From positions 1 to 64,000 of the forward strand of contig JBFWOQ010000008.1 in NCBI GenBank assembly GCA_050250395.1: 64,000 nucleotides of DNA, written 5' to 3'. Under the pieces are notes generated by a model that saw only the letters and a list, made by a program, of their open reading frames with translations, searched no databases and was not told the DNA's origin. This document shows positions 42,726-52,418 of the stretch, piece by piece. Position 1 is the first letter of the stretch, and every line of letters begins with the position of its first letter. The DNA comes from JAGPUQ01 sp050250395. GTDB lineage: Bacteria > Pseudomonadota > Gammaproteobacteria > Pseudomonadales > Porticoccaceae. Made by a program: the position numbers and the translations under genes.

Positions 42726-43039
42726 CAGCCACTACGCTGTGTGCCGAGTCCATGCCGAAGTTCGGTTCCGCCAAGCAGTCGGTCGCCGCCCGCGGAGACA
42801 TTCCCGCCCCGAAGAAGCCCTCATCCAACTCCTTCCCACACCTTGCTTCTACGCCAATCTGTCAACTATATCAGCCAACTACCGCACAAACCTAATTTCT
42901 GGTCTTCAGTATAGGCGCCATCTGAGCGATTATGTCGCTGTCGGCCGACCAATGGTCGAATCTGCGGACCGATGCGCCCCGGACGGGGGAGAACGGCGCC
43001 GCTTCGCGGCGGCGAAAGCCCAGCCCCGGGGTATCCGGC
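42726..43039. other. intergenic region upstream of the minor pilin operon
   Basis: 314 bp with no credible gene. It is richer in A/T near 42840-42940 than its surroundings, and a minus-strand TTGACA lies near 42865, but no matching -10 is found at 16-18 bp. I also looked for a sigma54 GG-N10-GC pair and found none I would support. The operon promoter should lie here. Confidence 0.4.
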
Positions 43040-43393
43040 CTAGCCGTCCGCCAGTGGCTCGCCGTCGAACCGGACACCGGCCCAACCATGGCGCCGGAAG
43101 GCGCGGATATTGGCGTGGTCGCTGCCCTCGGGGTTTTCGAGAACCTTGCGATGGTGCTCGGCGAACAGCGCCAGGGTCTCGGCCGCGCCGAGGCCGTGGC
43201 GGCGGGCGAAGGCCAGTACCCGGCAGGAGCCTTCATTCACCCCCGCGGGATTGTGGACGCAGTCCTCTCCCAGGCCGTTGGCGAACGCCGTGGGGCGGTA
43301 ATGGTAGTGCGCGTCGATCACCGCCAGGACCTCGGCGAAGGTCAGGGCTTCGGGTGCGGCGCGCAGGCGCTGGATCAGTTCGGCCGGGGTCAC
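43040..43393 (-). CDS. HopJ family protein
   Basis: 117 residues from a GTG with GAGGA five bases upstream. The HopJ signatures are VLAVIDAHYHYRPTAFANG, NPAGVNEGSCRVLAFARRHG and FAEHHRKVLENPEGSDHANI. The family name comes from a proposed type III effector, but it is widespread in free-living bacteria without type III secretion. A housekeeping role of unknown nature is more likely. Confidence 0.88.
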   Translation of the reverse strand: MTPAELIQRLRAAPEALTFAEVLAVIDAHYHYRPTAFANGLGEDCVHNPAGVNEGSCRVLAFARRHGLGAAETLALFAEHHRKVLENPEGSDHANIRAFRRHGWAGVRFDGEPLADG

Positions 43394-43457
43394 GGCGGTC
43401 CTCGGTGTTCGCGGTAGGTCATTGGAAGTCCAAACAGGGCATCACGCAAGCAGCTGC

Positions 43458-44219
43458 TCAGGGCTGGATCCAGATCAGCGCCGCCTGCCGCCCGGTGATA
43501 CCGTCCCGGCGCCAGGAATAAAACCGCGCGGCATCCTCATAGGTGCAGATATCCCCGCCATGAAGGGCAGCGACGGGTACGCCGAGCGCGAGCAACTGGG
43601 CGCGGGCGATGGCGGGCAGGTCGGCGTACCAGTGCCCTACCCGATCCGCCGGGGTGAAGCAGGTCGCCAGCGCGGCGGCATCGAGACGCCCGACGAAAGC
43701 GGCACGGACTTCGTCGCCGACCTCGTAGCACGCACCACAGATGGCCGGGCCCAGCCACGCCAGCAGGGTATCCGGCGGCGCGGCCATTGCGGCGATTGCG
43801 TGCGCAATGACACCGGCGGCAAGGCCGCGCCAACCGCCGTGGACAGCGGCCACCACGGACCCGGCGCGGTTGCACAGCAACACCGGCAGGCAATCGGCGC
43901 CCTGCACCGCGCACACGACACCCGCGTCGCGGGTCCAGGTGCTGTCGCCGGTCCGGATCAACCCATCGCCCGCGGCCGCCACGGCCCGGGCACCGTGAAC
44001 CTGCAGCAGCCATTGGGGCGGGCCGGGCAGCGCGAGCCGATCCGCAAGCCGCTGGTGGTTGGCATGGGTGGCGGCAGGGTCGTCGCCGACCCGCTCGCCG
44101 AGATTGAAGCTGGCCCAGGGGCCCCGACTGACACCGCCGATGCGGGTGGTGGCGGCGGCGCGTACCCCCGGCGGGGCCGGCCAGTCCGGCACCAGCACGC
44201 CGGGCGCAGGCTCAGACAT
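43458..44219 (-). CDS. pgeF: PgeF/YfiH family polyphenol oxidase or peptidoglycan editing factor
   Basis: 253 residues. The zinc-binding set of the family is visible: His in LQVHGARA, Cys in AVQGADCLPVLL and His in VAAVHGGWRGLAAG. It ends with DICTYEDAARFYSWRRDG, also typical. The E. coli protein prevents misincorporation in peptidoglycan; related proteins have purine nucleoside phosphorylase activity. It overlaps rluD by 8 bp, the same pairing as in many gammaproteobacteria. Confidence 0.9.
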   Translation of the reverse strand: MSEPAPGVLVPDWPAPPGVRAAATTRIGGVSRGPWASFNLGERVGDDPAATHANHQRLADRLALPGPPQWLLQVHGARAVAAAGDGLIRTGDSTWTRDAGVVCAVQGADCLPVLLCNRAGSVVAAVHGGWRGLAAGVIAHAIAAMAAPPDTLLAWLGPAICGACYEVGDEVRAAFVGRLDAAALATCFTPADRVGHWYADLPAIARAQLLALGVPVAALHGGDICTYEDAARFYSWRRDGITGRQAALIWIQP

Positions 44220-45183
44220 CGGCGCTCAGGGTGGCGAGCAGCGCGGCAAAATCCGCCGGCAAGGGCGCTTCCCAGGTCATGACGACGCCGGTGGCCGGAT
44301 GAAGCACCGAGAGCCGCGCCGCGTGCAGCGCCTGGCGTCGGAACCCGGTGAGCGCCGCCGTGCAGGCGGGGCCGGTGCCGGCCGGCAGTTGCAGGCGACC
44401 GCCGTACAGTGGATCGCCCACCACCGGGTGTCCGATATGGGCCAGGTGTACGCGAATCTGATGGGTACGTCCGGTTTCGAGGCTGACCCGGAGCAATGTG
44501 TGACGCGGCAACCGCTGGGCCACGCGGTAATGGGTCACGGCCGCGCGGCCGCCCGCGACCACCGCCATGCGTGTGCGCGCCGTGGGGTGACGACCGAGGG
44601 GCGCGCTGACGGTTCCGCCGCTGATGACCAGCCCGCGCACCAGGGCATCGTAATCGCGGGACACCGTGCGCTCCCGCAACTGCGCGACCAGATCGGCGTG
44701 GGCGCGCAAGGTTTTGGCGATCACCAGCAACCCGGTGGTGTCCTTGTCCAGGCGATGCACGATGCCCGCGCGCGGCAGCGCGCGCAGCTCCGGACAATGG
44801 CGCAGCAGGCCGTTGAGCAACGTACCGTCGCGATTGCCCGCACCCGGGTGCACGACCAGCCCGGCCGGTTTGTCGATCACCAGCAGTTCGGCGTCCTCGT
44901 ACACCACGCGCAGCGGCACCGGCTGCTCGATCCAGTCGCCGGCGGGCTCCAGCGGCGCATCCAGGCAAAGCCATTCGCCGCCCGCCAGGCGGTCCTTCGA
45001 CCGTCGCGCCGCGCCGTCCACCCGCAAGTCGCCGGCGCCGATCCAGTGCTGGAGGCGGGCACGGGAAAAATCGTCGAACAGCGTCGCCGCCGCCTGATCG
45101 AGCCGCTGCCCTTCCAGCTCGCGGGGAACCTGTGCCCTGCGCCGTACTCTCTGGCTTGCCGCCATGTCGTGTGTTGCCCGCAT
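44212..45183 (-). CDS. rluD: 23S rRNA pseudouridine synthase RluD
   Basis: 323 residues. An S4 RNA-binding domain (LEGQRLDQAAATLFDDFSRA) precedes the catalytic core with Asp146 in GIVHRLDKDTTGLLVIAKT. It makes pseudouridines in helix 69 of 23S rRNA. Divergence from bamD is the arrangement of many gammaproteobacteria and supports RluD over RluA or RluC. A second ATG at residue 7 is a possible start; neither has a strong ribosome-binding site. Confidence 0.92.
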   Translation of the reverse strand: MRATHDMAASQRVRRRAQVPRELEGQRLDQAAATLFDDFSRARLQHWIGAGDLRVDGAARRSKDRLAGGEWLCLDAPLEPAGDWIEQPVPLRVVYEDAELLVIDKPAGLVVHPGAGNRDGTLLNGLLRHCPELRALPRAGIVHRLDKDTTGLLVIAKTLRAHADLVAQLRERTVSRDYDALVRGLVISGGTVSAPLGRHPTARTRMAVVAGGRAAVTHYRVAQRLPRHTLLRVSLETGRTHQIRVHLAHIGHPVVGDPLYGGRLQLPAGTGPACTAALTGFRRQALHAARLSVLHPATGVVMTWEAPLPADFAALLATLSADV

Positions 45184-45293
45184 TTCGACTGTGGTTAAAT
45201 GATCGCCTTTTTAACAGGGCTGGCGGGGTCACTCAATCCCGCGCCCACGCCTACCCGCGCTGAATCAAGCGCGCCCTGCGCCCACTGGTAAGT

Positions 45294-46313
45294 ATGATGC
45301 TGGTAAAACCGATGCGATTGTTGGTGGTGGGTTTGGCGATCAGCCTGCTCATCGGATGCTCGTGGACGCGTTCCGCCAAGGATGCCAAGAAAGAAGCGGA
45401 GGATCGGACCCGCAATTACACCGAAAAGGATTTTTACGACCACATCCAGCGCGACCTGAGCGGGCGCGACTGGACCAAGGCGATCGAGAACCTCGACGCC
45501 CTGGAGGCGCGCTACCCGTTCGGCACCTATGCCGAACAGGCCCAGCTCGAACTCATCTATGCCCGCTACGGCAGCCAGGATTTCGAGGCGACGATCGCGG
45601 CCGCGGATCGCTTCATTCGCCTGCACCCGCGCCACGCCAATGTGGACTACGCCTATTATGTGAAGGGGATGGCGCTGCTGCGTTCCGGCCGCGGCCTGTT
45701 CGACGAATACATGCCCCGCGACCAGACCAAGCGCGATCCCGGCTCGGCGCGACTCGCCTTCAGCACCTTCAATGATCTGATCGTCGGCTTTCCGGCCAGT
45801 GCCTACGCCCCCGAAGCGCGCCAGCACATGGTGCATCTGCGCAATATGCTGGCACGCCAGGAAATTCACGTCGCCAACTATTATTTCAAGCGCGGCGCCT
45901 ATCTGGCGGCGGTCAATCGCGGCCGGCAAGTGGTGGAAAACTACGAGCGCACACCGGCGGTCGCCGATGGCCTCGCGGTGATGGCGCAGGGCTACCACAT
46001 GCTGGGCATGCCGGAACTGGCGGACAACGCCGCCCGCACGCTGGCGCTCAACTTTCCCCAGCACCCCGCGCTCGACGGCCAGGGCAATTTTCTGTACCAG
46101 GATGAAGTCTTCGATCGCAAGTCCTGGTGGCGCATTCTGACGCTCGGTCGTTACACACCGGAAAAACCGCCCTACTTCGATTCCCGTCCCCTGTTCGGCG
46201 AAGGCGGCATCGGCGCGCACGAAGCAGCACCACCGCCCGATCCGGAAGCCGCGCCACGGCAACACCGCTCGTGGCTCAGCCGGCTGACGTTCGGTGTGTT
46301 CGACGACGAGTAG
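45294..46313 (+). CDS. bamD: outer-membrane assembly lipoprotein BamD
   Basis: 339 residues. The signal peptide ends in a lipobox, LLIGCSW, with Cys22 as the lipidated residue. Five TPR-like repeats follow, including AIENLDALEARYPFGTYAEQ and RFIRLHPRHANVDYAYYVKG. BamD is an essential lipoprotein of the BAM complex that inserts outer-membrane proteins. The family is usually near 245 residues; here about 90 extra residues follow the TPR region, rich in Pro and His. The extension is real in this frame, with no sign of a frameshift. Confidence 0.93.
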   Translation: MMLVKPMRLLVVGLAISLLIGCSWTRSAKDAKKEAEDRTRNYTEKDFYDHIQRDLSGRDWTKAIENLDALEARYPFGTYAEQAQLELIYARYGSQDFEATIAAADRFIRLHPRHANVDYAYYVKGMALLRSGRGLFDEYMPRDQTKRDPGSARLAFSTFNDLIVGFPASAYAPEARQHMVHLRNMLARQEIHVANYYFKRGAYLAAVNRGRQVVENYERTPAVADGLAVMAQGYHMLGMPELADNAARTLALNFPQHPALDGQGNFLYQDEVFDRKSWWRILTLGRYTPEKPPYFDSRPLFGEGGIGAHEAAPPPDPEAAPRQHRSWLSRLTFGVFDDE

Positions 46314-46350
46314 CGCCACGGCACGCACGTTTCGATACATTTACCAGCCG

Positions 46351-46439
46351 GCGTCATTCCCGCGCACGCGGGAATCCAGACTACCACCGCCGCCTGCAGT
46401 ACTCTTCGGAGCGTCATTCCCGCGCACGCGGGAATCCAG
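46351..46439. repeat. two 29-bp hairpin repeats, likely bidirectional terminator
   Basis: GCGTCATTCCCGCGCACGCG plus GGAATCCAG is repeated exactly at 46351-46379 and 46411-46439, a 60-bp period. Each forms a 9-bp stem with a 2-base loop. They lie between convergent bamD and czcA and could end transcription from both sides. The hairpins at 1-104 are relatives. Confidence 0.7.
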
Positions 46440-46491
46440 TTACCGCGATACATCCGGTCCAGGCGCCCTTGCGCACCCGCCTCACGCCGTT

Positions 46492-49400
46492 TCACGGCCG
46501 GGATTCCAGCGCGCCGGCGTCGCACCCGGCGCGCCACGCCATGCGATACAGGCCCGGCAGCACCAGCAGCGTGAGCAACGTGGACGAGAGGATGCCGCCG
46601 ATCACCACCGTCGCCAGCGGGCGCTGAACTTCGCTGCCGATACCCGTATTGAACGCCATGGGCACGAAGCCCAGTCCCGCCACCAGCGCCGTCATCAGCA
46701 CCGGTCGCAGGCGCGTCAGCGCACCCTGGACGATGGCTTCATCCAGCGCGCGGCCTTCGCGGCGCAGGCTGCGAATGAAGCTGACCATCACCAGACCGTT
46801 GAGCACCGCGACACCGGACAGCGCGATAAAACCGACGCCCGCCGAGATCGACAGGGGAATGTCGCGCAGCCACAGCGCCAGCACCCCGCCGGTCAGCGCC
46901 AACGGCACGCCGCTGAAGATCACCAGTGCATCGCGCAGCGAACCAAAGGCCAGCAACAGCAGGCCGAGGATCAGCGCCAGGGTCACCGGGACCACGATCG
47001 ACAGGCGTTTTGACGCGGATTGGAGCTGCTCGAAGGTGCCGCCATAGTCCAGCCAGTAACCCGCCGGCAGCTCGACCTGGCTGTCGACCCGCTGCTGGAC
47101 TTCACGCACGAAACTGCCGAGATCGCGCCCCCGCACGTTGGCGGTCACCACCACCCGGCGTTTGCCCTGCTCGCGGTTGATCTGGTTGGGGCCGGGCGCG
47201 ACCACGACCTCGGCCACTTCCTGCAAGGGTACATAGCCACCGTTGGGCAAGGGCACCGTGAGCTGCTCCAGGGCGCGCGGATCGGCGCGCAGGGCGTCGG
47301 GCAGGCGCACCAGGATCTGGAAGCGCCGGTCGCCGTCGAACAATGTGCCGGCGTCGCTGCCGCCAAAGGCGGTGGCGGCCACGGCCTGCACATCCGCCAC
47401 CGAAATCCCGTAGCGCGCAAGCATCGCCCGACGCGGCGTGATGGTCATGACCGGAAGCCCGGTGGTCTGCTCGGTTTTCACATCGGCCGCGCCGGGAACC
47501 CGGGACAGCACCGCTTCCACCTGCGCCGCCGCTGCGTTGAGCACGTCCAGATCGTCGCCATGGACTTTCACCGCGAGGTCGGAGCGCACGCCGGAGATCA
47601 GTTCGTTGAAACGCATCTGGATCGGCTGGGTGAACTCGTAATTGTTGCCGGGCACGCGCATGACGCTCGCCTCCAGGTCCGAGACCACCTGTGCCTTGGG
47701 CTTGCGCCGGTCGGGCCATTGCTCACGTGGCTTGAGTATCACGAAGGTATCGGCAACCGAAGGCGGCATCGGATCGGTCGCCACCTCCGCGGTGCCCAGC
47801 TTGGCAAACACGCGCGCCACTTCCGGGAGTTTTTTGATTTCCGCTTCCAGCACTTGTTGCATCCCCACTGCCTGCCCGAGGGCGGTGCCGGGAATGCGCA
47901 GGGCATGCAGCGCGATATCGCCTTCATCCAGGCTGGGAATGAATTCGCTGCCCATGCGCGCCGCCAGCAGTCCGCACGCCACCACCAGGGTGGCGGCGGC
48001 GAGCGCCAGCACCACGCGCCCTTTCAGGGCAGTGCGCAGCAGCGGGGCATAAACGCGGGATGCCACGCCCATGACCGGGTTTTCGCGTTCGGAAATCTTG
48101 CCGCTCAGCAACAGCGCCACGGCGGCCGGCACGAAGGTGAACGTGAGCACCAGCGCGGCCACCAGCGCCATCACCACGGTGGCCGCCATGGGATGGAACA
48201 TCTTGCCTTCCACGCCGGTCAGCGCGAACAGCGGAATGTAGACCGCGGTGATGATGCCCACCCCGAACAGGCTCGGCCGGATCACTTCGCTGGTGGATTC
48301 ATACACGGTGGCGAGCCGCTCCTTGAGGGTCAGCGCGGCATTGCCCCGCTGCGCCTCGGCGAGCCGGCGAATACAGTTTTCGACAATGATGACGGCGCCA
48401 TCTACGATCAAACCGAAGTCGAGCGCGCCGAGCGACATCAGGTTGGCGCTGACCCGGTTGTGCACCATCCCGGAAATCGTGACGAGCATCGCCAGCGGAA
48501 TCACCGCGGCGGTAATCAGCGCCGCGCGCAGATTGCCCAGCAGCGCGAACAACACCGCGACCACCAGCAAGGCGCCTTCGAGCAGGTTCTTGGTGACGGT
48601 GGCAAGCGTCTGGTCGACCAGCGTGGTGCGGTCGTAGACGGCGCGCGCCTCGATCCCCGGCGGCAGACTCTTCTGGATGGTTGCGAGCCGCGCCGCCACG
48701 GCGCGGGAGACGGTGCGGGAGTTCTCCCCCACCAGCATGAAGACCGTGCCCAGCACCACCTCTTCGCCGTCCATGGTGGCCGCGCCGGTGCGCAGCGCTC
48801 CGCCCCAGTCGATCTCGGCGATTTCACCCAGGGTCAGGGGCGCACCATTGACGACGGTCACCACCACCTGCCGCACATCGTCGAGACTGGTCACTTGGCC
48901 CGGCGAGCGGATCAGATACTGCGCACCGTTGCGCTCGATATAGCCCGCGCCCCGGCTGGAATTGTTGCTGGCCAGCGCCATCTTCACGTCGTCCAGCGTC
49001 AATCCGTAGGCCAGCAGACGGGCGGGCAGCGGCGCCACCACCACCTGGCGTTCCTGGCCGCCGATGCTGTTGACCTCGGTAACTCCCGGCACCTTCGCCA
49101 GCTGCGGGCGCACGATCCAGCGCATGGCGTCGTGCAGCTCGAACGCCGCCAGCGCCTTGGCGTCCGGCGTGCGCGCCGCTTGCGTGGGATCCCGGGTGCG
49201 GTCCAGGGTGAACATGAAGATCTCGCCCAGCCCGGTGGCGATCGGCCCCAGATCCGGCTCCAGCGCAGCCGGCAACTGACTTTTTACCTGCTGGATCCGT
49301 TCGCCGACGAGCTGGCGCGCAAAGTAAATATCGGTGCCGTCGCGAAACACCACGGTCACTTGCGACAGGCCGTAACGGGACAGCGAGCGGGTGTATTCCA

Positions 49401-49635
49401 GACCCGGCAGACCCGCCATCGCGTTTTCGACCAGATAGGTCACCCGCTGCTCCGCTTCCAGCGGCGAATAGCCGGGCGCTTCGGTATTGATCTGCACCTG
49501 GACGTTGGTGATGTCCGGCACCGCATCGATGGGCAGGCGGAAAAAATTGTAGACGCCGAAAGCGGCCACCATCAGCACCACGGCCAGCACCAGCCAGCGC
49601 TGACGGAGTGAAAAACGCAGCATGTGTTCGATCAT
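46492..49635 (-). CDS. czcA: CzcA-type heavy-metal RND efflux pump
   Basis: 1047 residues from the ATG at 49635; the frame extends into the repeat upstream, which is not likely coding. It is an inner-membrane proton-driven pump with twelve membrane helices and two large periplasmic loops. Transmembrane helix 4 has LDFGLIVDGAVIIVENCIRR, the D-F-G...V-D-G form of the HME group that includes CzcA and differs from the copper-type CusA. It works with the fusion protein and outer-membrane factor encoded directly upstream. Zn, Co or Cd are the likely ions. Confidence 0.9.
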   Translation of the reverse strand: MIEHMLRFSLRQRWLVLAVVLMVAAFGVYNFFRLPIDAVPDITNVQVQINTEAPGYSPLEAEQRVTYLVENAMAGLPGLEYTRSLSRYGLSQVTVVFRDGTDIYFARQLVGERIQQVKSQLPAALEPDLGPIATGLGEIFMFTLDRTRDPTQAARTPDAKALAAFELHDAMRWIVRPQLAKVPGVTEVNSIGGQERQVVVAPLPARLLAYGLTLDDVKMALASNNSSRGAGYIERNGAQYLIRSPGQVTSLDDVRQVVVTVVNGAPLTLGEIAEIDWGGALRTGAATMDGEEVVLGTVFMLVGENSRTVSRAVAARLATIQKSLPPGIEARAVYDRTTLVDQTLATVTKNLLEGALLVVAVLFALLGNLRAALITAAVIPLAMLVTISGMVHNRVSANLMSLGALDFGLIVDGAVIIVENCIRRLAEAQRGNAALTLKERLATVYESTSEVIRPSLFGVGIITAVYIPLFALTGVEGKMFHPMAATVVMALVAALVLTFTFVPAAVALLLSGKISERENPVMGVASRVYAPLLRTALKGRVVLALAAATLVVACGLLAARMGSEFIPSLDEGDIALHALRIPGTALGQAVGMQQVLEAEIKKLPEVARVFAKLGTAEVATDPMPPSVADTFVILKPREQWPDRRKPKAQVVSDLEASVMRVPGNNYEFTQPIQMRFNELISGVRSDLAVKVHGDDLDVLNAAAAQVEAVLSRVPGAADVKTEQTTGLPVMTITPRRAMLARYGISVADVQAVAATAFGGSDAGTLFDGDRRFQILVRLPDALRADPRALEQLTVPLPNGGYVPLQEVAEVVVAPGPNQINREQGKRRVVVTANVRGRDLGSFVREVQQRVDSQVELPAGYWLDYGGTFEQLQSASKRLSIVVPVTLALILGLLLLAFGSLRDALVIFSGVPLALTGGVLALWLRDIPLSISAGVGFIALSGVAVLNGLVMVSFIRSLRREGRALDEAIVQGALTRLRPVLMTALVAGLGFVPMAFNTGIGSEVQRPLATVVIGGILSSTLLTLLVLPGLYRMAWRAGCDAGALESRP

Positions 49636-49649
49636 GGCTTGTTCCCAGT

Positions 49650-49726
49650 GCGATAGATAGGCGAGGAAGCGAGCACCGCGCAACGAAGCAGATGGCTGCC
49701 ACGGCAGCTTTTCAACCAGCTGCTAG
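49650..49726. repeat. dispersed intergenic repeat, copy 2 (right part)
   Basis: Matches the second half of copies 1 and 3 (AGCGAGCACCGCGCAACGAA, GCAGATGGCTGCC, TTTTCAACCAGCTGCTAG). It lies between czcB and czcA; the stop codon TAG of czcB falls within its last bases. Confidence 0.75.
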
Positions 49727-50982
49727 TGATCGTGCGAAGCGCCGGACTTCTCGATATCCGCCTTCACCAGGTAGGCGTTGGCAATCACGATGCGGGCACC
49801 GGGCTTGAGGCCGCTCAGCACTTCCACGTTCACCCCGTCGTTGCGACCCAGCGCCAGGGGCAGCGCCTGAAAATGGTCGCCATCGACCACGAACACCACA
49901 TCCCAGTCGCGAAAGGATTGCAGCGCGGCCACCGGCACCAGCAGCGGCACCGGAGTCTCGCCGACAGTGACGCGGGCATTGACGAACTGCCCGGGCGTCC
50001 AGCGCCGATCCCGGTTATCCAGCACCACGCGGGCTGTCAATGCCTGGTTGCCGGTGCCGAGCGGTGCCACATAGCCGATCCGGCCACTGCCTTGCGCCAC
50101 GCCATCGGCTGCCGCGATCGCGACTTCCTGACCGCTGCCCAGACGCCCGCGGTCGCGCGGGAAGACATTCAATTCGGCCTGTACGCTGGAGAAATCGGCA
50201 ATGCCGAACAGCGGCGCGGCGCCGGCGGATTCACCGGGATTGATCGCGCGCGTGACGATGGTGCCGGCAATGGGCGCCGCCACCTCATACACCTGCAAGC
50301 TCTCGTTACTCTCGATGGTGGCCAGCGTCTGTCCCGCGCGAACGCGATCGCCAACCCGAACGGCGACGCTGCGCGCAATGCCGGGAAAGCGCGCGGTCAC
50401 CTCGCGCATCCGCTCCGGGTTGGGCTGAATGCTGCCGTAAAGGGCGAGGGTCTCGCGCAGCACGCCGCCGCCAGCCGGTGCGGTTTCCATGCCGGCGGCA
50501 GCGGCCATGTCGGCGGCGATGACCACCGCGCCTTCCGGCGAGTCGTAACGCCATTCATGGGTGATCCCCGCATGGGTCGCGGTTACCTGCACCGCAAATG
50601 AATGCGGCTCGTAGACTTCAGCGGGACTCAGCAGATAATCGTCCTTCGGCGCGAACACATGGGTGTCGATCGCTCCCCCCGGCAGGCCGTCGATACGACG
50701 CAGCTCGATCCGCGCCTGCACCTCCGCCACCGGCAGCGGCTTGCCCGCCCACTGCGGGTAGAGCCGGAATTCCGGCGGCACCCCGCGTTCGAAAATGGTG
50801 ACTTCGAGCGCAAAGTCGCCGTCGGTAAGCATGCGCCCGCCGTGCGGGCCTTTGACGACGGCTGCGGCTGCACTGGTTGCACCGTGCGCGGTTTCATCCT
50901 TCAAGTTATTGCCGGCATCGCAGGCGCCGAGCCACAGCGGCAAGGCCAACAGCAGGGCAAGAGAGAGCAGCTTCCGGTTCAT
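49723..50982 (-). CDS. czcB: CzcB-type efflux membrane fusion protein
   Basis: 419 residues from the ATG at 50982. A lipoprotein-type signal (LLLALPLWLGACD, Cys21) and an N-terminal region with KGPHGGRMLTDGDFALEVTI, found in many metal-efflux fusion proteins, precede the barrel-sandwich domain (PGIARSVAVRVGDRVRAGQT; PIAGTIVTRAINPGESA) and a C-terminal domain ending in a His pair. It connects CzcA to the outer-membrane factor and may bind metal through the N-terminal domain. The TAG stop is part of the inserted repeat. Confidence 0.88.
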   Translation of the reverse strand: MNRKLLSLALLLALPLWLGACDAGNNLKDETAHGATSAAAAVVKGPHGGRMLTDGDFALEVTIFERGVPPEFRLYPQWAGKPLPVAEVQARIELRRIDGLPGGAIDTHVFAPKDDYLLSPAEVYEPHSFAVQVTATHAGITHEWRYDSPEGAVVIAADMAAAAGMETAPAGGGVLRETLALYGSIQPNPERMREVTARFPGIARSVAVRVGDRVRAGQTLATIESNESLQVYEVAAPIAGTIVTRAINPGESAGAAPLFGIADFSSVQAELNVFPRDRGRLGSGQEVAIAAADGVAQGSGRIGYVAPLGTGNQALTARVVLDNRDRRWTPGQFVNARVTVGETPVPLLVPVAALQSFRDWDVVFVVDGDHFQALPLALGRNDGVNVEVLSGLKPGARIVIANAYLVKADIEKSGASHDH

Positions 50983-50993
50983 GGGCGATCTCG

Positions 50994-52328
50994 TCAGTGG
51001 TTGTCGGCGAGCGGCAGCGCACTGAGGCGCTCGATCTCGGCACGGTGTTTGTGGGCGTTGGCGGCAGCTTCGATCAGGCTGCGCTGCACGTCGATGTATT
51101 CGCGCTGCGCCGCCACCCATTCGAGATAGCCGTAACGGCCGCGCTCGTAGGCATGGCGGGTCTGCGCCAACACCTCGTTCATTGCCGGCAGTACGGTGTC
51201 GCGCAGCAACGCAGTCTCGGTAATTGCGTGTTTCAGTTCCTGATGCAGCTCGTACAGTTGCGCCTCGACCCGGACCTCGGCCGCGCGGCGTTCGGCATCG
51301 GTGCGCTCGCGCAGCGCTTGCGCCTCGGCGATGGCGGGCTCCGCCTGACGCCCAGCAAACAGCGGCACCGAAATGCCGAACACCAGGGCCTGGTCGTCGG
51401 CTCCTTCCAGGCGGCGAATGCCGCCGCTGAGCTGCACGTCGGGCGTACGCCGGGTCTGCGCCAGACGAATCTCGGCATCGCGCAGCCGCGCTTCGCTGGC
51501 GAAGCGCGCGAAATCCGGATTGGCGTGCAGGCGCTCCACCAGGGCGGCGAAGGCGATGGGCTTTGGCAGCGCATAGAGATCGGCGGTGACCGGCCCGAAC
51601 TCGGCGCGATTTTCACCCCACTGTGCCGCCAGCTTGCGCCGGGAGGTCAGCAGCTCATGCTCGGCATGTTCCTGCTCGACCCTGGCGCGCGCCAGCAGGA
51701 TGCGGGCGCGGTACAGCTCGGCCTCCGGAGCCTTCGCCGCCGCGACACGCTGTTCCACCACGGCGACGGTCTGCAGCGCCAGCTCGGTCGCGGTGCGGGT
51801 GAGCGCGATCTGTTCCTGATCGGCGGCAACATGGATGAAACGGCGGGTGACTTCCGCCAGCACGTCGAGCTGCGCGGCCTGACGCGCGACCATGATCGCG
51901 TCGTGTCCGGATTGCGCCAGCGCGCCGCGCGCCGCGCGCTTGCCGCCAAGCTCGATCACCTGGGCCAGCGAGAACGTGGCCTCGATCCCGTCCACGCCCT
52001 GGAAATCGCCGCTGCCGGCGATGTTTTCCAGCGTTACATTCAGCGTCGGTGCCGGCCGCAAATCGGCCTGCCGGGTACGCGCGTCCTGCGCGCGCAGGGA
52101 AAAGCCAAAGACGGCAAGATCCGGATGGTGCGCCAGGGTTCGGGTAATGGCTTCGCGCAGCGTCAGCGCGGCGGCCGGTGGCGGCGCGTCGAGCGCCATG
52201 ACAGGGATCGGCCACCCGAGGACCGCCAGCGCAATCAGCGTCGTCGCCAACCACGGCTTCCCGAAGACCCGTACCCAAGGCCGCGCCGATCGGCTCGGTA
52301 ATCCGTACGCCAATGAATACCTTCGCAT
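50994..52328 (-). CDS. czcC: CzcC-type outer-membrane efflux protein
   Basis: 444 residues from an ATG with AGGAGA upstream. A signal peptide is followed by two TolC-type outer-membrane efflux repeats, with LTLREAITRTLAHHPDLAV at the start and SVPLFAGRQAEPAIAEAQAL beginning the second. It forms the trimeric outer-membrane duct of the Czc complex. It is 11 bp before czcB. Confidence 0.9.
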   Translation of the reverse strand: MRRYSLAYGLPSRSARPWVRVFGKPWLATTLIALAVLGWPIPVMALDAPPPAAALTLREAITRTLAHHPDLAVFGFSLRAQDARTRQADLRPAPTLNVTLENIAGSGDFQGVDGIEATFSLAQVIELGGKRAARGALAQSGHDAIMVARQAAQLDVLAEVTRRFIHVAADQEQIALTRTATELALQTVAVVEQRVAAAKAPEAELYRARILLARARVEQEHAEHELLTSRRKLAAQWGENRAEFGPVTADLYALPKPIAFAALVERLHANPDFARFASEARLRDAEIRLAQTRRTPDVQLSGGIRRLEGADDQALVFGISVPLFAGRQAEPAIAEAQALRERTDAERRAAEVRVEAQLYELHQELKHAITETALLRDTVLPAMNEVLAQTRHAYERGRYGYLEWVAAQREYIDVQRSLIEAAANAHKHRAEIERLSALPLADNH

Positions 52329-52418
52329 CGAACTGTCTCCTGAAATGGAAAACGTTCGGCGAGACGAGCCCGTTGGTGCTGAAGTGCTAGCTGTAAACCG
52401 CGGTCCGATCTCGCCGGG

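Noticed and set aside
42830..42900. Sigma54 or sigma70 promoter for the minor pilin operon
   Set aside because: A TTGACA is visible but without a -10 at the right distance, and the GG/GC pair needed for sigma54 is absent.
43040..43393. Type III secretion effector (HopJ name)
   Set aside because: The family is common in bacteria without type III secretion, and no secretion genes or chaperone lie nearby.
47020..49611. An 863-codon plus-strand frame opposite czcA, and a similar one opposite ileS (55924-58248)
   Set aside because: Both are shadows of conserved genes with full motif sets on the minus strand. The His/Gln/Arg-rich translations are typical of such artefacts.
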